This document shows positions 55,775-64,000 of a stretch of DNA of 64,000 bases, piece after piece (the stretch's first letter is position 1; every line of letters begins with the position of its first letter). The notes below the pieces were generated by a model that did not search any database, was not told the DNA's origin, and saw only the letters and a program-made list of their open reading frames with translations. The stretch comes from Cladopsammia gracilis (Eukaryota; Cnidaria; Anthozoa; Scleractinia; Dendrophylliidae), in contig JAJGOT010000195.1 in NCBI GenBank assembly GCA_022457155.1, forward strand, positions 1,342,992 to 1,406,991, read 5' to 3'. Made by a program: the position numbers and the translations under genes.

Positions 55775-56022
55775 AAAATAATCTAAGAGAACAGATCCCC
55801 CATACATGGGCCTCTTTCAATGAAAATTACTTTACATCATATAGTCCACTATAGGGAGACCCCCCCCCCCCCCCCCCCAAGAGAACATAATCTAAGAGAA
55901 CAGATCCCCGATACATGGGCCTCTTTCAATGAAAATTACTTTACATCATATAGTCCACTATAGGGAGACCCCCCCCCCCCAAGAGAACATAATCTAAGAG
56001 AACAGATCCCCCATACATGGGC

Positions 56023-56068
<46 letters not shown>

Positions 56069-56525
56069 ACACGGTATCCCATCATTAATTACATTAATTA
56101 CAAGCCGTGTATACTAAATATTCTCTATAAATACCTAAACATTACTTACATGAAAATTACTTTACATCATATAGTCCACTATAGGGAGACCCCCTCCCCC
56201 CCCCCCCCCCCGCAAGAGAAAATAATTTAAGAGAACAAAATCTCCCATACATGGGCCTCTTCCAATGAAAATTACTTTACATCATATAGTCCACTATAGG
56301 GAGACCCCCCCCCCCCCCCCCCAAAAAAAAAAAATAAATAAATAATAATAATAATCTAAGAGAACAGATTCCCCATACATCGGCCTCTTCCAATACATGG
56401 GCCTCTTCCAATGAAAAATTACTTTACATCATATAGTCCTCTCTATTAGGAGACCCCCCCCCCCCCCCACCCCAAGAGAAAATAATCTAAGAGAACAGAT
56501 CCCCCATACATGGGCCTCTTCCTCT
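55775..56525. repeat. Tandem array with long C runs in intron 2
   Basis: Six or seven units of roughly 105 bp with AAGAGAACAKAATCTAAGAG, a CCCATACATGGGCCTCTT part and CACTATAGGGAGACC before 10-18 C. A (TCA)n microsatellite (56,026-56,068) and some other sequence sit between units 3 and 4. Confidence 0.88.
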
Positions 56526-57327
56526 TTCTATTATTAGTTCAGTGTCATAGTGCGTTGGATGGCATGCTTATTTTAAGGCCGACACCTGATTGGTCAGTTT
56601 GAATGACGTCATGTAATAATAATTTTAGAGTTGGCAGGGTAATTTATTTTGACAGCTTCTCGCACATCACGCGATTTGCCTTCGCTGTACAAGCAAAATA
56701 TCTCCAGCAATGATGACAGCTATGTTATCATATACCTGATCTCTGTGGAATGGAGGTTGTCTAGTCAGGGGAGCACGAATGAAATAACCATTACAGTATG
56801 GACTCAGGCTAATATTAGATTAAAAAAAATTATCATGGGGCACGGGGTTCTGTTCTCCTAGGTCATTTTCTCTTGCGTGTGTCTATAACAGTTAGGCATA
56901 CATAGGTGCATTGTTCTCTGCATTTTTAATTATAAGTTTTGTTTCATTGATAAATATCAAAAAGTGTTATAAGGAGAGGAATGTCTCGCCAAAACTCACA
57001 CCCTGTTACAACTTCAAACTCGACATCGTCATTTTACCCAGTATACTCTCTCAGAATAAGTGAAAAATATGCGGCATCCTGTGATTAAAAAAGTAATCAA
57101 TCGAACAAACAAACCTCGTAGATCACCCGAACAAACTAAATGAATCGAATAAACTAACGTCGTAGATTTACACATAGAAACATGTTCTTGTTGACTCAAT
57201 CCACTGGATTGGACGAATTTTCCTTACTTATTAGTTTAATCACGAGCCTTGATTTACTGACATATTTGCGAATCTCAATGACTAAGAACCCGAACAGTAT
57301 GTTTCACTGCTTTCTCTATTTGTATAG
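56526..57327 (+). other. Rest of intron 2
   Basis: No recognised feature. It ends in the acceptor TTCTCTATTTGTATAG. The open frame that enters exon 3 from 57,182 has no family features before the acceptor. Confidence 0.5.
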
Positions 57328-57986
57328 GTACTTAAAAGAAACTTACATTGGAGGAAAAAGCTCATTGTTTAAAAAACACCTGTTGTCCGACCCTTCCGCC
57401 TCAGTCTTTAACATCTGGAACCTTAGAAGGGATCTTGATGGTGTAAAGCATTGGTCCCAAGTGGGCCTGGCTACTCCTTCTGGCCTCGCTTTAGAGCCCA
57501 TTGTGGACCTTAATGGAAATACCTTGTTTCCTTTTCTTCATCCAAGACGTCCTATTCTGCGAGTCCCTGTTGCTTTGAGGGCCCCGCTGGTGCACGCAAA
57601 GGATCCTGCGTTAGCGGAAAACCACAGAACTTGTGTAGGAAGAGCTCTTCCCTGTTATAAATACAGCAGTGTAGGGAATTCAACACAGCAAACAAAGCAA
57701 TTACTTTGTTGTTTTGGAGCGTCGATAGACTTTCTGAAATTCTTACAAAAAGATCTCGGATTTGATGCGGAAATTTACATCACTCCAGATGGTCAATATG
57801 GAAAATTTGATCCAAATAAAGATAAGTGGTCTGGAATTGTTGGAGAAATTTTATCCGGAAAAGCAAATCTAGCCCTTGATTTGGCCGAAAACGATCGTCG
57901 TGCGCAGTTTATCAACATGTTGTACCCAAATATCCCAACGGCATTGAATATCTTGGTTAAAAAAGAATATTCTCATGGAGAAGCAG
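57328..57986 (+). CDS. NMDA receptor-like gene copy B, exon 3 (end of ATD and S1)
   Basis: Phase 2 in, phase 1 out before GTATGT. The first half ends the ATD and linker: KETYIGGKSSLFKK, FNIWNLRRDLDG, LEPIVDLNGN and PILRVPVALRAPLV (the start of the ligand-binding domain, as in LRVVTLxxxPFV of GluN). The second half is S1: CCFGASIDFLKFLQKDLGF (GluN CCYGYCIDLLEKLA), YITPDGQYGKFDP and WSGIVGEILSGKANLAL. Next come LAENDRRAQFINML and ILVKKEYS, the pre-M1 linker. The Arg in RAQFI aligns with the Arg that holds the ligand carboxylate in GluN subunits. The preceding PLT positions are Asp, Leu and Ala, so the second contact is altered. Confidence 0.88.
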
Positions 57987-58706
57987 GTATGTTTGTGGTT
58001 CCACCTATTTTAGTTAACACTTCTCACTCTAGAAGGCAGAAATCTGTGCACGAAATCACAGTCTCGGTAGGTACATTGAGCCGGTATTAGCTATATTTCC
58101 AACACCTCTTATAAATTAGTAGCAGATGTTCTCGTTGAAAAGAGCCGGGGATGGATAGTCCTTTCTTAGAGTATGTGCACTCTGACAAGGGGTTTTCATG
58201 TAAAAAGAAATGCAATATTTATTTTTTCTCTCATCATTGATACAAATTCATTGTGACAAAGACAGTATTTTTTCTTTTAAGCTGCGTGAAACTTGCCGCT
58301 GCCATATAATTTTTAACTCGTGATTACGCGAAGCGTTGAACGAGTTAAAGAAGAGGGACAAATTTCACTCGATCGCTCGATCGCTCACTCGATCAGCTGT
58401 TAACATTGAGCCCGCGATATGTAATTGTAATAGTCACCTGTCATTGGGATGGCGTTGAAGGAAGAGAAGGGCGGGAATTCGAACGCAAGGGGTGGGGAGA
58501 GGGGGTGTCAATGGTCGGTAGACATTGAGCCCGCGTTATGTGGTGGTTACCTGCCCTACCCATGGGGACGGCGTTGGAGGGAGGGGAGGGTGGTAGTTGG
58601 ACAGAGGGGTGGGGGATCGGTGAAGCAAAATGTCGAGCAAAGAGGAGGGTCCGAACGTTTCGTATTCACGAGTTGGCTCACAGGACACTTGATTTATTTG
58701 TTCCAG
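57987..58706 (+). other. Copy B intron 3
   Basis: From 58,059 on this intron matches window bases 1-620. It includes the same GGGGACGGCGTTGGAGGGAG duplication. An insertion-like AAAAAGAAATGCAATATT near 58,202 is absent from copy A. Confidence 0.7.
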
Positions 58707-58874
58707 TGAGTTTATGGTTCTCGTGGCTCAAACCGTTCAAACTGGATTTGTGGATAGCTATCCTGGTCGCGTGTAATGTAATCTTGCTTGTGCTATGGTG
58801 GCTGGATAGAAAAAGTCCCATAGGATATTACCACATTCTCAAGGACAGCGACGAAGATGGCTTTACTTTGTTAA
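58707..58874 (+). CDS. NMDA receptor-like gene copy B, exon 4 (M1)
   Basis: Same length and phases as 621-788. The M1 helix reads LDLWIAILVACNVILLVLWW, with two changes from copy A, then DRKSPIGYYHILKDSDED. The donor is TTAA|GTACGT, against TTAG|GTACGT in copy A. Confidence 0.87.
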
Positions 58875-60934
58875 GTACGTATATAACGCAATGTATGTCA
58901 CGTCTTCTTGCTCTCTTGATCGTATTGTTTCACAATCCTTTGTCTCAATTTCAGTAGCACCCAACGAGGAACTTTTCAAAAACGCTTAGAATGGCGTTGT
59001 ACTGTGTTTTGATCCATATCATTTTAGTGCCTTTAAAGGAAACTATGCGTATATTAATCAGTTTGATATTTTTGTTCGTTTCTCATGACATAGCTTGCGG
59101 AATATTTAGGGAAAGGCATCTCATCCTCCGGATTTACCACCTGCTTTCTCCTTTACGAAAATCATAGCTGACCTTATTTCGTACCCAAAACGACATTTTA
59201 TTTCTCCGAAAACTAAAGGTGTTAAATTTTCTGATGTTTTGTAAGGCCTTCCGAACAGATTTTCCACCGAAACCATTCGTCAGGTGCTCCTGTAATTTGG
59301 ATCTCTTGCATCTTTTTTTTGTAGTTTCATACAAATAACTCTATGGGCTGCATGGTTTTGATTCATTTTTCTCTATTTAGTCATTAATAATTCATCAAGT
59401 CTGGACGAATAAAATCGTAAGTGTGATGATGGTTTGGAAACCCAATCTTACTTAGCAGAGATTTTTTTCCTGTGTTTTCAGTGTATTTAAAAAAAAACTG
59501 AAAAAAAAAACTCGGCTGTTCCTCGTTTTTTCAACCCACTTCTCGGTTTTTGGATATCCTGATGGAACACTCTTCCTCGTGTTTGATCTATTACATGAAA
59601 TTATATTTGATTTTTTTCGCGCGCATTGCTAGTGAAACCAAACTAGGCTTAGGGAGAAAACGGTATTAGTACTAGAACTAGCTATACTACACAGTAGTGA
59701 AGCTGGGAGAGGACGACCGAAGGGTCGAAATTGTTTTCATTTTGAAATACGCTTTACATTTCAAATTTGTCCAAAATATCATTTACCGCTTGGTAGCCGT
59801 TGGTATTTAACAATTTTTCACCATAGCGGAGGTGAGTAGCAAATACTATTCCAAGTTTTAGTAGCCAATCAGAGCACATGAAAACCACCATTTACTGCCA
59901 TGGTTTGGTATATACACCAAATTGAAGAAACGTTGTCGGGTGAAAAGCATAAACCATGAACGATGCGACCCAAAGGTTTACTGGGAAGTTGGAAAATTTA
60001 ATCTTCGTCTGTGGCATAATATACATTATATTAACACAGGATGCATAAATCATGCTTTTAAAGTGCACCTGAACCCCAATTTTTTCCTTTTAATCAACTC
60101 AAAGCACGTTGAAAAGTCGAATAGAGAAATATTTCTTGTTTTCAACGTCACGTTAGAGAGTTATAGAGATTTCAATTTACAAAATGCTAATTAGATGACG
60201 TCAACCATTACTTCTACTTCAATTTACAATACGCAGTTCACAGCTTAAGGATAATCAATTTAAGAAATACTAAATAAAAACTGTTAATAGTCAATTGATT
60301 TGTAAAAAAATATTACTTGGAGGTGGAAACAAGTAGAATAAACGATTCTTGATTTGACGTCATCTTACTAACATTTTGTAAATTCAAACCTCTATAATTC
60401 ACTAACGCAACGTTAAAAACAAGAAATATTTAACTATTCAACTTTTCAACGTACATAGAGTTGATTAAGCGAAAAAACAATTTTGGGTTTTGGTGCACTT
60501 TAAATGTCTCAAACAAAGAAAACATCTTGATTATCAAGAAATAGAATATTACTAGCTTGCCAATGCTGCCTACCCAGAATCCCATTCGGTCTTATCGTAT
60601 CTATCTGAAAACTATGCCGCTCTAAGGAAGAATGTCTTGAGTCTACAATATAAAAACAAAAGACTGTTGCTGGTCTTTTGTTCCCTCGCTCTCCCTCTAT
60701 TTTCTGTGATTTTCGGCCTTGTTTGAGCGTCAGAGTTGTAGCGACATTGCTGTAATTTTCATAAACCATGTTTTAAAAAATCAACTATGTTTAAATTGTA
60801 AATTGTACTGAAAAGCCCAGTAAAGGAGTGTTCAATTAAGTTATTATTACAATAAGTTGCATCATTCTAAATCATTCGAAATTATTTTTGTTGTACTGAC
60901 ACGCCTAGCATGACCTCAATCTGTTTGTTCCCAG
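58875..60934 (+). other. Copy B intron 4
   Basis: Matches copy A 789-2204 on both sides of a region near 59,918-60,540 that holds a foldback element and unrelated sequence. Confidence 0.65.
60057..60504. mobile_element. Foldback element present only in copy B
   Basis: About 448 bp with inverted arms of roughly 170 bp, starting TTTAAAGTGCACCTGAACCC and ending in the inverse. The corresponding place in copy A (about 1,817-1,870) lacks it. No ORF. Confidence 0.75.
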
Positions 60935-61137
60935 ACTCCATGAGTTATGTGTGGGGTGTCGCCTTCAGTAAGGACATTGGCGTCGAGAAGACTCCACGCA
61001 GCAACAGCGCACGCTTTGTATCAACGGTTTATGCGTTCATGGCTCTGATTATTGTCAATACGTACTGCGCAAATCTGATGGCTTTCTTAGTTCAGGAATC
61101 TCCTATCCTACCAATTAGTGGTATAAGGGATGTCAAG
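60935..61137 (+). CDS. NMDA receptor-like gene copy B, exon 5 (pore loop M2 and M3)
   Basis: 203 bp, same phases as copy A. It has the same pore loop (VWGVAFSKDIG) and the same M3 end (TYCANLMAFLV); one conservative change each in the loop region (V for A) and M3 start (T for A). Intact. Confidence 0.88.
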
Positions 61138-61197
61138 GTAGGTGAAAAGGTTCACCGTAAAAAAACACTTAGAAATGTTGATTCAGCAACCTCGTCC

Positions 61198-61266
61198 GCA
61201 GGGTCGTCCCCAGGGTCGTCCCAGGGTCATGAGGGTCGTCCCGGTCGTCCCCAGGGTCGTCCCCGA
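61198..61266 (+). repeat. Short minisatellite in copy B intron 5
   Basis: Contracted version of the GGTCGTCCCCAG array in copy A (2,465-2,655), about five units. Read through, the frame stays open from exon 5 to a TGA at about 61,326. Confidence 0.85.
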
Positions 61267-61914
61267 TTTCAAAATTGGGAGGCGGGCGAAAAAATCCCTA
61301 CACAAGGTTACAGAAATCGTGGATGATTTTGTCACGTGACACACGATGAAATGACCTTTTCGGAGTTTATTTCCACCGATTGGGAGCCGTGTTTGTTTTT
61401 TGGAAATCTGAAACCGTTATTCAAAGGAAACGCAGACGCGTATTCATGCTTTATACTTTTCATGATTTGTTATGTTCTCGCCCTACCCCCCACAAGCGAG
61501 AAATCGTCTGATACTTCAGACTGTCTATCTCTACACAGTGGAACAAATTGCATCAATGTGTGCACAGTTTATCCATACACTGGATAAAGCTATCAACTCT
61601 TTAAATTATTGTCTGCATGCATGCATTATAATGAATAGCAGCTGCTATAAATAGCAGTTATACGTGGTTTTCATGGCGTTCTATGTAACTCTTTCGTATC
61701 AACTCTTTCTATCCATTTTGTCGGGCATTTCATTCGGAGTGATGCACTGGCAAGTCAACAAAACTCTTATTTAGATCGTCCGCCAAGGTGCAGCCATGCA
61801 AAGGGTATAGTTATAGACCGCCTAAGAAGAGTTGAGAATTTGTGCGTATCCTGCCTGCGCCCTTACAGTGTAACAGAGTTGCTTATAAGACGTTTCATTT
61901 ATTCTCCTTCACAG

Positions 61915-62092
61915 CTTACTGAGAAGTCGCTTTACCCCCAGATGGTTTTAAACTTGGCATCACACGGGGAACTGGTGAAGAAGACTACTTCAAGAATCAC
62001 GTGGAAGATGATTTCAGGAAAATCTACCACGTCAACTTGAAGATACACTTGTTGGACAGATTTCAGGATGGAATTGATCAACTTATGGACAA
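61915..62092 (+). pseudogene. NMDA receptor-like gene copy B, exon 6 (frameshifted S2)
   Basis: 178 bp, one fewer than copy A: CTTTACCCCCAG (61,930-61,941) replaces CTTTACCCGCCAG, shifting the frame after LTEKSLYP. The shifted frame meets TGA at about 62,038. Splice sites are unchanged. If the deletion is real, the product would lack S2, M4 and the tail. Confidence 0.82.
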
Positions 62093-62257
62093 GTAAGTAG
62101 CAAATATATATTTAACTCATGAAGCGTCTTCGAAGGATTAGACACAGTTACTTGAAATGGAAATAGTATTAAAAACAACAAATGGGAATCTCAGAAATGT
62201 TGGTTTTTATGGAAGAAGTAGGACGAGAACCAACAGCAAACTTCACCCACATAAATG

Positions 62258-62330
62258 GCGTCGCCTCTGAGATTCGAACCCAGGCCACATGAGTGAGAGT
62301 GAGTGCTCTCGCCACTACACCATCTCTGCA
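62258..62330 (-). mobile_element. tRNA-derived SINE in copy B intron 6
   Basis: Orthologous to the insertion at 3,885-4,043, with the same head (A box-like TGGTGTAGTGG; B box GGTTCGAATC) and small changes. The body continues to about 62,165. Confidence 0.7.
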
Positions 62331-62904
62331 AGAAAATACGTCAGAATAACTAATTTCACCCCAAGCCTCGCTTTCGTGGAGTAAACTTGAAAAGGATACC
62401 CACAAAAAACAAAGTGGTGTTGGCAAATGTTTACAAGAAATTTCGTACAAACGAGGCTTGGTGGTGAATATTGAGCTGGTGATGTAATATGCATAAAACG
62501 TTATTTAGCCAGTAAAATCCTAACCCACAACCACTGCGAAACTTAAGAGGATGTCGTCATCAATGATTTTAGGAGCAGATACCCGGGGTAGGGACGCTTC
62601 AGTGATTTACTAGAAATAGAGAGGTTTTAAAACATCGCGACCGCTTACGACAAACACGAACGGCAGAAAGTACCACGATTTTCCCGCTAGTTTTTCACGT
62701 TCATCATTTGTCGTTTTCAATGTAAGGAAGGCTGTTTTTACGTTTGTTTTCACGTTTTTTGAATCGTTCTAGGCTTTTTTATTTTACATTCCATGTGAAA
62801 TAATTAACAGGTAAAATGATTAGCAAACCATACTTTACCTAGTGGCATCTCTTATTTTTGTTCCATAAAGTTTCATTTTATCTTCTCTAGCTTGTTTACG
62901 TGAA

Positions 62905-63360
62905 GCTTATACAAAACTTTATCCGCACTTCACGGCCAGCCTGTGCGCAGACGTCTCCAATTTCATTTGCTTCACGCGGAAAAAGAACGTCTGCGTAACG
63001 CCGTTTCGAACTGTGTCCACGTATCCTGCTGTTCTCGATTAAAATATTACATAAATAAACATGTCCGAATCGTGCTGTAAAATGATATTGACTTCCACCT
63101 AATTTTTGAAGATTCATTCTCTAGCTCTTTTTCCCCGCTTTTTACAGTTGGCCCAGTGTATTGAAAGCTTTTAAAATTTCTTTGCCACAAACGTAGCATC
63201 TACGAAATGCCGTTTTCAGAGCGCGGTCCCCGAATCCTGGAGAAACAGCAGGATACGTGGACACGATCCGAAACGGCGTTACGCAAACGTCCTTTTTCGG
63301 AGTGAAGCAAAGGAAAATAGGAGACCTACACGCAGGTTATTCACGGCAGGCCGCAAACGG
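62905..63360. repeat. Inverted-repeat segment in copy B intron 6
   Basis: Same paired arms as at 4,650-5,100, sharing GGATACGTGGACACG; inherited with the duplication. Confidence 0.68.
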
Positions 63361-63483
63361 CACGCTCGGCGATCGCCGTTTGCCGTAAAACGCGACCACG
63401 GTACCTGTATTGAACTGCAAAAGATATGTGGTCTACTTTATCAAGCTATGCAAAATATTCACAATATTAATTTCTTCCTCCAG

Positions 63484-64000
63484 CAAGCTTCACGGATTAA
63501 TCGGCGACTACCTATCTTTGCAACAAGCTGGGAATACGGACTCAGAATGTCGTTTCAGTCTCGCTGGTCCGAACTTTTATACCTACGGATACGGCTTCGC
63601 AGTCCCAAAGGGATCACCATGGGCGGAGGAAGCGACTCTTTCGGTGTTGAAAAACCAAGAAAACGGAAGTATACAGGCGATCATAGATTACTGGTTCAAC
63701 AAGAAAGGTGTAATACAAGGCCAGTCAGAAGCTTAACTTTGAAAAATTCGTTGGTTTGTTTCTGCTAATAGCCGGTGTGATAGCTTTCTGTTTCATGGCC
63801 CTTATATCAGAAATGCTGATCATCTTTCTTTTGATCAAATTTGGAAGGCACTTAGGCCCTATTGGGAAGTTCTTAAAGCGCATGATCTTCAGTGTTCGCA
63901 AGGGCCAGGAGAACGAAATTCATATCAAATGGCTGCAATTGTATAAACGGCACAAGAGCATGAGACCAAACCAAGCTGAAATGACAGCCGCAAGCGAGGC
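63484..64000 (+). pseudogene. NMDA receptor-like gene copy B, last exon (frameshifted, cut by window end)
   Basis: Aligns with 5,230-5,748 and is two bases shorter. One base is lost near 63,707 (GAAAGGTGTAAT for GAAAGAATGTAAT) and one near 63,726 (GTCAGAAGC for GTCAAGAAGC). The first shift removes the second conserved Cys (KKEC), and the frame ends at a TAA at about 63,734. Downstream sequence still matches the M4 and tail coding part of copy A closely, so decay is very recent or the differences are consensus errors. Confidence 0.82.

Noticed and set aside
55841..55862. CACTATAGGGAGACC resembles the 3' half of a phage T7 promoter, repeated in the array
   Set aside because: The upstream recognition half is absent (CATATAGTC in its place) and the motif is part of a genomic tandem repeat; chance similarity and not a promoter or vector trace.

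Overview
This is an AT-rich eukaryotic window dominated by transposable elements. The only host genes I recognise are two tandem, same-strand copies of an NMDA-type ionotropic glutamate receptor-like gene. GT/AG introns, tRNA-derived SINEs, DIRS-type tyrosine-recombinase retrotransposons, L1/Tx1-like LINEs, a Gypsy element and many foldback and TIR elements suggest an invertebrate. An anthozoan cnidarian such as a stony coral is my best guess, but it is an inference from repeat and gene style and no species marker was seen.

Layout. (1) Bases 1-6081 hold the last four exons of receptor copy A: M1, M2-M3, first S2 part, and rest of S2 with M4, C-tail, stop and poly(A) signal. (2) 6.1-11.5 kb is intergenic with four TIR elements, including a Harbinger-like one. 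(3) 11.7-18.4 kb is a minus-strand DIRS element (gag, RT/RNase H, tyrosine recombinase) split by a 2.6-kb element with TIRs and a 6-bp target duplication. (4) 19.19-23.62 kb is a decayed plus-strand Gypsy element whose 3' LTR ends 262 bp before the start codon of receptor copy B. (5) 23,886-24,314 is copy B exon 1 (signal peptide and start of the amino-terminal domain). (6) 24,315-55,143 would be a 30.8-kb first intron full of palindromic elements, a Harbinger copy, three LINEs (one inserted inside another with a 14-bp target duplication), and a second DIRS remnant. (7) 55,144-64,000 carries copy B exons 2-7; the last is cut by the window end.

Bases 1-5,748 align throughout, introns included, with 58,059-64,000, so the two genes come from a fairly recent tandem duplication (or represent two haplotypes placed in tandem). 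Copy A is intact over the part visible. Copy B has three single-base deletions relative to A in exons 6 and 7 and would end prematurely. The splice phases of all seven copy B exons agree, which supports one gene across the 30.8-kb intron. The receptor keeps the NMDA-type architecture but departs from it in the pore loop, the M3 gating motif and the S1 ligand site. That combination is the most biologically interesting signal here. The rest is a record of layered transposon insertion.
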